Source: Cricetomys ansorgei (Eukaryota > Chordata > Mammalia > Rodentia > Nesomyidae). Taken from it: a DNA stretch of 64,000 bases. A program made the translations under genes and the position numbers. The stretch covers positions 27,739,501-27,803,500 of the forward strand of contig JAMJFZ010000239.1 in the NCBI GenBank assembly GCA_026225945.1, read 5' to 3'. Positions 34,321 through 45,549 of the stretch are shown here, one piece after another; the stretch's first letter is position 1; each line of letters starts with the position of its first letter. The notes beneath the pieces were generated by a model that saw nothing but the letters and a program-made list of their open reading frames with translations, had not been told where the DNA came from and ran no database searches.

Positions 34321-36630
34321 AATGTTTTGAAGAAAGAATCTACTCTTTATTTGGACTAACTTCATTTCAGAGAATAACTGTTCATCTAGACAAAATCTGA
34401 CTCTAATATGAGTATGACTGACTTGGGCCAGTAGCCCTGCTCATTAAGCTTTGCAGGCAGGGCAGAACAGCTGGTATAGTATATTTGGAGAGGCTTGGGG
34501 CTCAGTGAGATTCTGCTATGTTGTTGTGTCACTTAGAAGAATTTTAATGTTAGGTATTTTCAGAGAATATTATCAAACTCATGGTTATCAAACAATTATG
34601 AAATAATTAAATGGTACCTTTGGTTTATTTTTCCCTTCAGCACCTCCTCCCCATGGCCTGCTTTGTCTGAGTCCCAGCACATCAGGAATCTGTTCTATTT
34701 AGTCCTGATGACATCACTTACTCAGCCCCTGATGGAAGCCTACTAGAACAGGCAATGACTAATATTTTGGTTCTGATTTTTCCAGAATTGTTTGTGTTTT
34801 ATCCAAGGATTGTGCTGTGCCCAGTACATGGGGATGGGTTGAAAAAGAAGAGCATGACGTAACTTATCCAGGAAAGTGTGAAATAAACACCACATTACTT
34901 AAAGAAAACCCGATCTGGATATTGTCAGTGAGGTAAATAAAACACAGAGACAAGCAAATAGGTAATTTGATAATTACATTGTTCTTTAGAAGTCCAGAAT
35001 TCTCACGGGGAGTCTCAGAGCAAATAATAGCACTTGTTTTCATAAAGCAAGGTATAATTTTGGATCTAGACTTTTACAATCCACAATTTCTAGTGTCTTC
35101 CGAGTCTTTCTTATGCGCACACAGATAAAGAGTCCTGAGTAAGTGTTCGGTTCCCAGGCTTTCAAGGTCCTTGTAGCCTGAGATTGCCATCCTTACAGTG
35201 CTTGTTGAGCTAGGTGCTTTGAAAATGAGAATGAATATATGTTTGCTTTCAGAGGCTTTTAAGGTTCATTAAATAATAAGTAGTCACAACTCTGAACACA
35301 TAAAGCAGAGTGCCTTATTTAACACAGAGAGAATAAGTACTAATTCAGTATTTTTCAAATCACTTTTAAAGCACCTTTTGTATCAAGCTGATTTTACTTT
35401 TCATATATTTTTATTTTTCTCCTAGTTCCCCTTACTTGTGCCTCCTTTCTTTCTCTCTTTTCCCATCTGAAATGTCTATGGGCTCAAAAGTAATTACTTC
35501 ATGAAGAAAGTTTTCGTGGATGCTAAACACTACTTAATGGAAGCCATAAGCATGGAGCCTGCTAGCATTTAGAGTAGCATAAAACCCTTGCCAGGTGGAA
35601 TCAAGTGGGAAGGGAGGCTGATCATTCTTTTAAATTGGCAGTGTTGCCGGGGGTGGATTAATATGCTTTCTGACTCCCTTATGTGCTGTAAGCTCCTTCT
35701 TTACCGTCATTATGTTCATGGTTAAGATTTTGAATTGGAGGCATCTCCTGTGGTCAGAGTGGCCAACTCCCTTAATCCCTCTGGCCATATCGGTGATAGA
35801 TTTTTCATTTCAATATATCATCTACTTTGTAGGCACCGTTGACTAAACCAGACCCCAATGTGGGTACCCAGGAAATGGAAGAATCTTCCCTGATAATTAA
35901 TCCCAGCACTTTTCACTGTGAATAGGGCCTTTACTCTGAGAAACGTAGGAAAACGAGGCAAAACAAAATGTTCCCTGTGCCCACAGAGCACGGAGCACTG
36001 TCGACCTGTCAGCTCTGGCACAGCATGCTTTGACCAGATACTAAGGAACAAAATGTGAAATTGGCAGCAGCTAGCCTCTCATTGCGCAGGAAATCTCTAT
36101 TTAAATCTGACAACCGGAACATTGTACCATTTGAAATCCTTGTCATCTGGTTCGCTTTAGTTTCTTCTTTGAAAAGGAAAGTTTTCAGGTTCCTGTTTGA
36201 AAATCTACACTTTTGACGGTAGGGCTTAACCAGCTCCACAGAAGGGTCATCAATCAACCATCAATGACCACAGCTCACCATGCTTTCCGGTACAGTCAAG
36301 CACCTCAAGGAAGGTAACCAAGCCATGTAAAGACAAGCCATTGTTTTGAGTTTGCCATGAGTAGCTGGCTATGATGCTGCTTTCTGCTCTCACAATTATT
36401 CTGTCCCAAAAGCTAATTTTCAGATGGAACAAAAATCCTATCATTATTGGGTTCACTTAAAATTTGTTCATCAGCATCGTAATTTCTTTTGACTCCTAGT
36501 GAGGATCTCAACACAAGGCACTGAGAATCATCTGGGTTTCACAGATACACGCAGCAGGATTAATAAGGATGTAACTGAAGTTAAGGCCGACAGTGTAATT
36601 TATGAGTAGGCTAATTAAGAGCAATTCTAT
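34321..36630. other. unique sequence, no gene recognised
   Basis: About 2.3 kb without a named repeat. Three minus frames overlap in series (35818-36051, 36009-36257, 36250-36456), but each is short, in a different frame, and without recognised similarity. Confidence 0.4.
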
Positions 36631-36822
36631 TAACTGGTTGTGGTGTCACATGCTTTTAATCCCAGCACTTAGGAGGCAGAGGCAGGCAGATCACTGAGAG
36701 TTCAAGGCCAGCTGGTCTACAGAGTGAGTCCCAGACAGAGTTACAGCCAGAGTTACAACAGAGAAACCTTGTCTAACAACAACAACAACAACAACAATAA
36801 TAATAATAATAATAATTATTAT
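36631..36822 (+). mobile_element. B1 SINE with (CAA)n(TAA)n tail
   Basis: 'ggttgtggtgtcacatgctt', 'tttaatcccagcacttagga', 'ggcagaggcaggcagatcac' and 'agagttcaaggccagctggt' identify a B1. Near 36734 a 'cagagttaca' word is duplicated in tandem. The tail has become CAA and then TAA triplets. Confidence 0.95.
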
Positions 36823-37864
36823 TCTAAAATTTTGAACCTGGTGAACAAGAAATGGGGAGTTGAAGTTTCAAGAAAAAGGGCTAGTAACTAGAAAAATTGC
36901 ATGAGCCCCATGAGAATTCTAGTTTATGATGATACTGAAGCTTGTGTTTGGAAGACAACCTCTATATGACTAGAAGTTTTTAGACTCAAGGAGTAATTGA
37001 AGTCACATAAAATTAATCAGTTATAAAATATCACATCTGGAAAATGTTTTTTCACTTATGCAATGTTATCAAAGCACCCCTACTACATGGCAATGTTCTC
37101 ATACACCAGAGAGTATCAGAGCACTAATGCCCAGAGGAACCCCAAAACAGTGAAGGATAAGCACATACCCTATAATAAGTCAGTATGTGCTCCTTAATAG
37201 TCATAACAAAATAACTGCAAAACTGAAGAGGAAGCAGGCATCCCTGTGAAGGACCATGGGTCAGCCAGCAACAGCGAGGAGTTCACTGTAACAGAGTAGA
37301 ATTTGAATACATGTAGGAATTTTCCAATTGAGCAGAAGGGCATACACCTCTTAAAGAACAGTCTAGAAGGGAGAAAAAGAATTGCAAGAGATCTTTGCTC
37401 TTGCTCTATGTAACATAGTGTGTATGTTAGTGGTAGAAAAACAAGGTGAAGAATGAGGTTGAACTAAAGTGTGTCTTAGATTACGTATAAGAAAAAAAAT
37501 GATGTTTGTTTTTAACAAACTAGGTTACATAGGAATATTTTAAATAAAGGAGCTTGCAGAAGTCTTAAAAACACACTAAAAAGGTGCATTCAGCATATGG
37601 CAAATTGGCCCATACCCTGTGTTTCATTTTCCAGGTTAGATAATATTACAATTACTTAACATTTCATTCCCTAAGTAAGGACATATGGTGAAAATGTTCG
37701 AGCCCTCTTATTTTGGAAAGTTTTGCCCTGTTTTATCTATTCAAAATTCAAAATCTAATCATCATCAAGTTTGCATGCCTGAATTACCTGCTTTAATTCA
37801 TCCTGAGACTCAATGGAGCTAATAGAGGGCAATGTTCTATAACTTTGTGAACTAGAAGAATTAT
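36823..37864. other. unique sequence, nothing recognised
   Basis: No gene or named repeat. Confidence 0.4.
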
Positions 37865-38676
37865 TGTAGATGTAGATTCAGGGCAAAAGGCAGTTTATTC
37901 TTTGCCTAATTCAATCCCTGGTCTTAGTTCTGGAGACCTGGAGAGTTTTAGCGTCCTTACAGTCTAATCTTAAGCCTAGAACTGGAAGGCTTCAGCCTCC
38001 TGATAGTCTAGAATGTTTAAGCCTCTGAAACTATTGCTGACTGAGCCACTCTGACTAGCTTCTTCTTAACTGAGAACTATACTGAACTCAACTAACTTCT
38101 GGTTCAACTCAATTGTTGTTCTGGCTCAAACTCTTCTTCAAGTTGATAGGTTCAAATTGACCTTCTGAGTCAGATGACTGTTCCTGACTGAACAGACTGA
38201 TTCTGACTCTGGCTGACTCTAGCAGCTTCTCTTACTGATCTGCTCTGCTTGACTTCAAACTGACTCTCACTGTTTCCATCTGATACTGACTTCTTCTGAC
38301 AAATTGCCTTTGTCTTGCCGCCTCAGACTCCTCAGACTGCCCTTGAAACTGACTGCTTCTCTGACTGCTTGCTTTTACATTCTGAGAGCTTGGATTAAAG
38401 GCTTGCATTGCCTCTGCCTTCTGGGTTGGGATTAAAGGTGTGTACTATGTTGGCTTAACCACAGAAATCCCTTTCACCTAGCATTAGCCCAAACAGAGGT
38501 TATTATTAGTCTGATTAACATTCTTTCTGCACTCCTTGGGGATCACACATGCCTTGAATGTGATCCCTTCATACAAGCCCTTGGATTTGATCCCTTCCTA
38601 GCTATCACACAGGCCTTTCAAGGTGATCCTTTCCCAGAGCAGCCATGTTGCTGGATTAAAATATTTCTCTACAAAT
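37865..38676 (-). mobile_element. solo LTR, copy 3, with perfect 6-bp target duplication
   Basis: The plus strand starts TGTAGA and ends TCTACA and is flanked on both sides by aattat (37859-37864 and 38677-38682), a perfect 6-bp target duplication that fixes both edges. In the minus direction it shares with copies 1 and 2 the head (aatccagcaacatggctgct), the AGTCAG-rich middle and the AATAAA-containing end. It alone carries about 175 bp in its upstream part (38451-38625), including three diverged tandem units of about 31-33 bp at 38541-38629. There is no internal viral sequence. Confidence 0.9.
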
Positions 38677-38954
38677 TATTCACTTTTGCCCATCATATCC
38701 ATAGCCCATTGTATCCATATGCCCATCATATCCATCATGTCCATGGCCATGAAACAGTTTTATGCCATTTGTACAAAATTACCTGAATAAAAAATATTTT
38801 ACATGTTATGTATTCTGATTTAGGAGGTACTAAAAGATCCTCAGGAATATGTGTGTTGGATAGCATAAACAGATGGTTATAATATACAGCTGAATTTAGA
38901 ACCCTTATTCCAGGATCTATAGAGATACAGAAGGATATAGTTGCTATGAATGTG
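38677..38954. other. short unique stretch with a local repeat
   Basis: Near 38691-38745 the words 'gcccatcatatccat', 'agcccattgtatccat', 'gcccatcatatccatcatg' form a short local tandem repeat of about 20 bp. Confidence 0.5.
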
Positions 38955-39117
38955 TACTGGGGAATGGTGTGTGTGTCCCAGAGGCCAGAAAAAAGGTGTC
39001 AAATGCCCTGGAGCTGGTGTTCTAAATCATTGTGAATTGTTTGACTTGGGTGTGAGGGTATCAGATTCTCTGGAAGATAAGAAAAAACTTTTAACTTCTG
39101 AGCCATCTCTCCAGCTC
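38955..39117 (-). mobile_element. B3-like SINE
   Basis: Plus-strand 'cccagaggccagaaaaaagg', 'gccctggagctggtgttcta' and 'ctgagccatctctccagctc' are the reverse complement of a B2/B3 SINE body and tRNA-like head. Confidence 0.8.
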
Positions 39118-40313
39118 TGTTAACAGTATTTTTTTTTTTAACTGAAGGTATGGTGAAGAGAAGAAGTGAGTAGGAGCTATCAGAGTTCTTAATAGTTCTT
39201 TAGAATCCAACTTGTGCACACATATAAATGAGTGTAAAGAATGCAGAGTAATTCACGGTGGAGTATGAGTGTTGGTGATGACGGAGGCTATAATAAATGC
39301 TAGATAAGATCATCCATGCCAAGCAGAAGACAGCTTGAGAGAAAATTGTACATTCTTACTAGCTACAGAAAGAAGGAGGTGCCCAACCAAAGAGAATGAT
39401 GTGATTGTCCAGAGGTAGAATATAGGAATGTAGATTAAGAAGTCACAGTTAAGATTGTTTTTGATCAATAGCTTCAAATGTTGTAGAAGGTTGGTGCTCA
39501 CCAAGCACACTGCTCATGAAGTGTAGTTATGAACCAATTGGTGGTGAATGTAGTCTCAATGGAGATAAGTAAGAAGGCAATGAAATTGCCATGGGTCCTG
39601 AGTTTCACATAAAGTTAGAGCACATGAAGAAGGGTAGTAACTAAAATCCTAAGGAGCTCTGCTGTGGATCTACATGCTTGAAAGTGTGGTGAGAGGCTCA
39701 GTAACCCTTGGCATAAGCATGTTACAATGGGAGAAAGAGATAGAGTATCATTTACAGGTTCATACACTATAAAGTGAAACTATTGATAAAGAGCCAGGTG
39801 AGTAAGGGAAATGGATGTAAGTTCTAAAAATAAGTGGGGGGGTATGTGTGGATTTTATAAGACAGACAGATAAATTGTCCTTGTATATACATGAGAAATA
39901 TTTCTGTGAGAGGAGTTGATTGATGGGCAAGTTATTACAGCGAAATAGTAACACAGAAAGTGCTTACAAATATAATACCCTCTGTCCTCTCCATTTAAAA
40001 TCAAATTAAGCATCAACATTGAAGGTAAACTAATGCCCTTTGATTAATTCTTGCCAATGGCCATTGAGTAAACAATAGGCAACAGTACTGAGAGGATTTG
40101 GGTCAGAGGCAGTGCCCTCTCCATATATCTGGCTATTATGAACAAACCAATGCCACATATTCCAACCACATGGTCAGTACTGCTTAATCTTTAATGAGCT
40201 ACACAGAGCTGAGAATGACCTGTTTTCTACTGAAGCTCCTGAGGTAAATGATGCTTTATCATGGATACTTAAAGAAAATAGTAGACCCTGATAAACAGAA
40301 TAAAGAGAATATG
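39118..40313. other. mostly unique sequence
   Basis: No gene recognised. Parts of 40010-40200 may belong to the LTR listed at 40430, but the similarity is too weak to call. Confidence 0.35.
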
Positions 40314-40409
40314 AAGAGAGGAGAGAGAGATAAAGATGGAAAGAGAAACACAGGCACTCAGATACATACAGAGAGATAGAGATAGATGATAGATAGATAG
40401 GTGATAGAA
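40314..40409. repeat. (GAGA)/(GATA)n purine-rich simple repeat
   Basis: GAGA words grade into GATA units (agatagatgatagatagata). The minus frame across it translates the repeat. Confidence 0.85.
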
Positions 40410-40429
40410 GTTTAAAAGTTCCCCTCCAT

Positions 40430-40640
40430 CTACATGCCTACAGAAGAAAGACCACTTGTGGTCATTGTGAAAAGGTGACTTGAAGGAAACCATGCCAGAA
40501 ACAAATGCTGTAAAACTTTAATACTGAATCCTGGATTTCTAGCCTCCAGAACTTAAGAAAATGAGTTCCTGTTGTTCAATCCACTCAAGAAGTGCTATTT
40601 TGTTAAGGCAGTCTAAATAGATTTACAGAGACATTCATGG
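40430..40640 (+). mobile_element. MaLR-type LTR, 3' end
   Basis: 'ctagcctccagaacttaaga', 'aaatgagttcctgttgttca' and 'gctattttgttaaggcagtc' follow the order of the 3' end of MLT1/MST LTRs (tcctccagaactgtgag, then ttctgttgttta, then tattttgttatagcag). Confidence 0.65.
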
Positions 40641-41322
40641 GTACCAACTCAAGTAGGAGAGATGCATGAGATTGGGTATCAGAGACACACCCTGAATGAA
40701 AGTGTGTCAACATGGAAATTCAAAGCTTGGTGAATTGTATCAGGAGAAGGAACAGCTGCTGCACGATAGTTCTTCAAGTGGACTTACTTCTTTTCAGACC
40801 TTGTAAAGCTGACCTGGAGTGGGGGTGCTTTGGGAGGGAGTCCTTCACGAGAGGAACATCTCCAAAGACATTGTCTTTCAGTTTAGCATTTTTATTCTGA
40901 GAAAATTGGTTATTTGCATATTTTGAAGACAAATCACTTCTGAAATTCAGTAACAGTACGAGAGTGTGCAACCATAGTTTTGAATGTTTACTTGATCAAA
41001 TATTATATTTTGATATATAATCAAAAGCAATAATATTGAAGTAAGTTCTTTCTCATGATTTTTCTGAAAGCTATGCTTATATTTTCTCTTCACATTGTCT
41101 GAGCATTTCACAAAGACTTCGGTTTCCTGCCTTTTTAGCATCATTAACGAAGCCATGGAGTACCCTGCAGCAATTTTCCTATGTTAGAGTTACCCTAGTG
41201 TAAACTCAGTGTTTTAGGAAAGCTAAAAGATTTATGCTGCGTCCAGAAGCTTCATCAGATCTTCACATTTTCAGTCAATCTTTATTCTAGAGAGAGTGCA
41301 CTCTTTTGAAGCTTTTTTCCAT
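40641..41322. other. unique sequence
   Basis: Short overlapping frames on both strands (40712-40900 plus; 40774-40971 and 40947-41156 minus) have no recognised similarity. Confidence 0.4.
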
Positions 41323-41589
41323 CTAAAGGAAGGTTTCTTTTCTCTCAGAGTATTTTTTTTTTTCTAATAGGTGGTTTGCTGCCCCAGGGCTGACCCAAGG
41401 AAAGTCCCCAATGCTAAAATCTGTATTCTCTCTAACCGGTTTGAGATTTCTTTTCATACTTAATGGTGATGCCACACAGCTTTCATGAAGTTTCTTCATT
41501 TTCTTTCGGTCCACAGATATCCTTTGCTTCCTCTCAAAGTCGTTCTTCCCTACTTCAAGTGGCCAGGTTAACACGCACAGTGGTGCCAA
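41323..41589 (-). other. open frame downstream of the long minus frame
   Basis: An 88-codon open stretch beginning with a TTG codon, overlapping the end of the 41555-42262 frame by 35 bp in another frame. It is Lys/Arg/Glu-rich and hydrophilic, with no membrane segment or domain I recognise. If the two frames once formed one reading, a single frameshift separates them. There is no evidence of translation. Confidence 0.25.
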
Positions 41590-42262
41590 AGGGACAGTAA
41601 AATGAGTTGTGCGAGGTAGACGTGTCCTTCAGAGAATTTCCCCTTCCAAGTAAATACTGCATTCCTTTGGAAAACATTCCTTCTTTAGATCTTAAAAAAT
41701 TTTCATGAGGCCTGTCACTTAAACCTACTCCTGAGACACATGATACAGTATAAAGGCTCTGAGGGAAAACAAAAAGAAAGAAGCACAAGGTAATGCGTGG
41801 AGAGACGCATTGAAAGTGACAGAGAAGTTCCAAAGGGGTTTGCCTCTTCCGTAAAGCACATTGAAGATTGCCTCTTTTTAGCATGTCTTTGATTTTAATA
41901 TTCAAACTATATCTCTCACCTAATAACATGTTTCGAAAGAAATGGCGGAGCCCACTGTTTACACTAAGGTCGGCATAGATACGGCAGTGGCTCCAACCGC
42001 AGTGCATTGTTTCACTCGTGACTGGGATACAGATGAGGGTCACGCTTAGAAGGAAAGGCATCGTGCGAAGGAGATGTGGTTGTTGATTCCAGTCAAATCC
42101 TTTGCAAGTTATAAGTAACACTCTTGTATTAGAAGACTTTAAGACAAATGTCTCTTTTTCAGGATTTTCTATCTGGTAATTTGGACCTTTTTTTTCTTTT
42201 TTTAATAAAAGAGACAGAAGTTGAATAACACAATAAAAATATCTATTAGACAAAACCAACAA
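41555..42262 (-). other. unusually long open frame, product unknown
   Basis: 235 codons without a stop. The upstream limit is a TTG; the first useful ATG is at 42059-42061, giving 168 residues to the stop at 41555. After that ATG comes a hydrophobic stretch of about 14 residues (PFLLSVTLICIPV) that could be a signal peptide, then Cys-containing sequence. The same strand also holds splice-like signals inside the frame: AG/GTGAGA near 41920 and a pyrimidine tract with CAG ending at 41759. Their phases do not match, so a simple two-exon reading is not supported. There are no repeat signatures. I do not recognise the protein. It may be a gene fragment, an old pseudogene or chance. Confidence 0.3.
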
Positions 42263-43829
42263 CTTGGTTCATGATGAAGAAACAATTATTGAGGTGTCTT
42301 TCATTTGAGTCCAAACTGAGATACTTAACAAGTGGCTCGACATATCAAAACAGTATAAGTGTAACGTGGAAGAGTTCAGATCAATTTCTGGGTTAACCAC
42401 CACAAATTGTGTGAAATGAATCCCAATTCCTTTATCTGAAAAATGAGGACAATTGTCAAACAAGCTTTATCTGATATTAATATATCATACTTGGCCAAGT
42501 TCATTCTGTAGTTTTTCATTTAATAGTTTTGAAGACATATTATTTGGGAACTCTTGTAAAATTAGAATATTAGAATTATATGTCACATTCAGAATTACAG
42601 GGGAAATATCCATATTACATGGAAAATTATTGAAGTACAATAAACATGCGAAAAGATAAAAATCACCTACAAAAGAAATCCAGACAAAACACTCCTTCCT
42701 TTTTATTCTTTTAAAATTATTTATCATTAATAATTTCCCACAGTTCAAGGGTTAGCTTGTAATTACAGTTAAACCAAAGGCGAAAGGCAAAGGGGCTGGC
42801 CTGAAGATTATGAAAAGCACTGTGAAGAGCTATAATAGTTACTCAGTGTGACTTGCTGAGCACTGAAAGTGATTGTCACAGCTTTTAAACAAGGAGCAGC
42901 TAATTCAAAAGTAATTGCAAGTTTGAATGTATGGAATATTTGGTTTGTGAAGAATATGAAAGTTGTGATTATATAATATTTTCAGTTATGAACTTTAAAT
43001 GAGTCCAAATAATATTACTCATCTGGCAAAGCCATTCACAAGGGAAACATAAGAAATTGCAATGAGAGTTAAATAAAGAAATTTAAACATTTCTAGTAAA
43101 AAAAAGTAACTAAGAAAGAAGAAGAACAGTATAAACTTCAACTGGCGGCCCTGAAAACATAAATGATTCACAGTGGTAAGCATATTTTTCAGAATATACA
43201 AAATGAATCTATTTCAGTGACAAAACAAAGTAAGAAACAACTAAAATTATATAAATTTTAAACATGCAAAGGAAAGGCAGTACAGCATAAATATGAGAAG
43301 CAATTTGTATCTGAAAAGAGCATAATATTCTTGTTCATAAAACTAGGCAGATATAAAAAGACTGCTGTTATTCTCTGTTAGTGCTAAATTATGTAAATAA
43401 CATTTATAGCACTTTATATTTGTTTAAAAAAACATGAGACAGAATGTGTAACAGGAACAAATGAAAGGCAGAGAAGCAATGTCCTCTTCAGGCATTTAAT
43501 ATTTAGGAGTCTGTTATGTGATCTTGTTACACAGAATTTGACTGACAGTAGATGTTTATACATACAAGATCCCATACAAAACTTAGGCACTGTCTCTCTT
43601 TTGAAAGACAAAGTAGGGATGAGAGATGTTTGACATTTATGTAAGGAGTTGGTTCAAAGTTCTGGGAAAGAAGGACAGTGACAGGATTGGGTAATGTATG
43701 GCCTCTTTTGTTTACTAATTCTGGCCTGAGGTATTCAGAGAAAGGCAGATAAGAGTCTTACTCTGCCCATTTCTACTTCCAAAGTTAAAATTATTTTATA
43801 GTACTCTTTGCAGCAGTAAGAAGTACATA
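42263..43829. other. unique AT-rich sequence
   Basis: No gene recognised. 'cctttatctgaaaaatgagg' near 42430 recalls the 3' word of a MIR but stands alone. Confidence 0.4.
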
Positions 43830-44271
43830 ATTGGTCAAAATGCAAAGAACAACTGACCAGGGAGTGCCTAGCACCAATTAATAGATCAACAACACACTTC
43901 CTATATCTAAGCCCCCTTCATGAAAAAAAGGGAGAAAAACTTCTAAGAGCCAGAGGACCAGGACACATGCTAAGAGATTGGATGCTCTATGAAAGACAGA
44001 AAAGCCCCGCCTATGAAATATCAACAATATGACGGCTTAAACAAGATCTAAACAATGACCACTTGCATGCCAACGTGGATGAGAGCCATGCCGTTAGCTG
44101 AAGAGCTCTCTGCAATTAACAATGGCCAAAAATATGACAATTAGTTTTCTCCAGGAATGAGACCTCTAGTTGGTTATCCAAAACCAAGTGGCTAGCTCTA
44201 AAAACATATACATATGAACCACACTAAACAGGTTCAGCAGGTTATACTTATATATTTACTTGTCTGCCTTC

Positions 44272-44323
<52 letters not shown>

Positions 44324-44380
44324 TTATCATCTATCTATCTATCTATCATCTATCTACCCATCAATCTATCATCTATCTAA

Positions 44381-44420
<40 letters not shown>

Positions 44421-44745
44421 TTATCATCTATCTATCTATCTATCATCTATCTACCCATCAATCTATCATCTATCTAACTACCTATCTATCTATCTATCTA
44501 TAAATCATCTGCAATCTATAATTTATCATCATCATCATCTATCATCTATCTATCATCTATCTATCTATCTATGGTCTCTCTATCATTTATCTCTCCCTGT
44601 GTGTATAACAACAAGTTTTTAAAAAGAGGCTATGAATTTATGAGGGAGTGGGAGTATGATGGGAATTGGAGAGAGAAGGGGGGACCTTAGGTACATATAA
44701 TACACATATATAAAATTAAAAAATAAATTTAATAAATACTAAAAG
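43830..44745 (+). mobile_element. rodent L1 3' UTR with an internal TATC array
   Basis: Begins near 'ggtcaaaatgcaaagaacaa', also found at 54766, then 'gagccagaggaccaggacac', 'tgaaatatcaacaatatgac', 'ttttctccaggaatgagacc', 'ggttatccaaaaccaagtgg' and 'acactaaacaggttcagcag'. A tetranucleotide array interrupts it at 44269-44580. It resumes with 'aaaaagaggctatgaattta', a G-rich stretch and a terminal A-rich end. 5'-truncated, noncoding. Confidence 0.85.
44269..44580. repeat. (TATC)n array, about 310 bp, with higher-order pattern
   Basis: CTAT/TATC units with ATCATC and ACCCATCA interruptions. A block containing 'ctacccatcaatctatcatc' occurs twice about 105 bp apart, so the array carries a longer duplicated unit as well as the 4-bp period. 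Confidence 0.95.
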
Positions 44746-44980
44746 GAACATCCAGATAATGAAACAGAAGAACAACATAAGATAAGAGACCTTTTCAGTT
44801 TTCTCATGTAAGAAGGAATAACTGAGAAGCTAAGATGAAGATCATAGCCAGAGAACATAGGTTCATTGAAATATTGAGACTTAATCACAACTGCTTTTGA
44901 CCACTTTCCTTCCCCTAAACTTTCATAAGGTCATGAGGGCTTCTATTCAGTGACTAAAATTGACAAGGGACTGCTTGTCT
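44746..44980. other. unassigned sequence
   Basis: Nothing recognised. Confidence 0.35.
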
Positions 44981-45043
44981 GTTTTCCTTCTGATTTATGC
45001 CATCTCAAGAGCTCCATATATGGCATAAATCAGAAGGAAAACA
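44980..45043. repeat. perfect 24-bp hairpin
   Basis: The arm at 44980-45003 (core ttccttctgatttatgccat) is the exact reverse complement of 45020-45043, with a 16-nt loop. It lies outside the L1 tail and the polypurine tract. No family recognised. Confidence 0.95.
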
Positions 45044-45247
45044 AACCCAAATGTAACAAAAAATAATTTACAAGGATGCAAGAAGAAATTTAGGTTTGGA
45101 TAGGTACACTTCAGGAAGCAGGAAACACAACAGAACTCATTAGGAATACATGAGACTTCAAATTATGGACCTATTTACTTCAGTTCTATTTACCAAAAAA
45201 ACATAATCAGCTTTTCACAGAAATATTTACAAAACCAACTAAAATGT

Positions 45248-45526
45248 GAAAGGGAAGAAGAAGGAGAAGGAGAAGGAGAGGGAGAGGGAGAGGGAGAGGA
45301 GGGAGAGGGAGAGGGAGAGGGAGAGGGAGAGGAGGGAGAGGGAGAGGAAGGAGGAGGAGGAGAAGAAGAAGAAGAAGGAGAAGAGGGAAAGGGAGAGGGA
45401 GAAGGAGAAGGAGAGGGAAAGGGAGAGGGAGGAGAAGAGGGAGAGGGAGGAGGAGAAGGAGAGGGAGGAGGAGAGTAAGAAGAAGAAGAAGGAGAAGGAG
45501 GAGAAGGAGGAAAAGGAGAAGAAGAG
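45248..45526. repeat. polypurine tract (GGAGA)n, 228 nt uninterrupted
   Basis: From 45248 to 45475 every base on plus is A or G. One T at 45476 is followed by 50 more purines to 45526. GGAGAGG and GAAGAA words dominate. The 166-, 122- and 109-codon frames here are translations of this tract. Mirror-symmetric GA words make triplex (H-DNA) formation plausible. Confidence 0.97.
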
Positions 45527-45549
45527 TAGAAGCAGGAGCATCAACAAAA

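Noticed and set aside
35818..36456. Series of three overlapping minus frames as exons of one gene
   Set aside because: They are short, in different frames, and no splice pattern or family similarity joins them.
41759..41920. Donor at 41920 and acceptor at 41759 as a small intron in the long minus frame
   Set aside because: The phases on the two sides disagree, so splicing would shift the frame; the reading is already open without splicing.
44214..44622. Two plus frames of 87 and 120 codons rich in Tyr-Leu-Ser-Ile
   Set aside because: Translation of the TATC array, not a protein.
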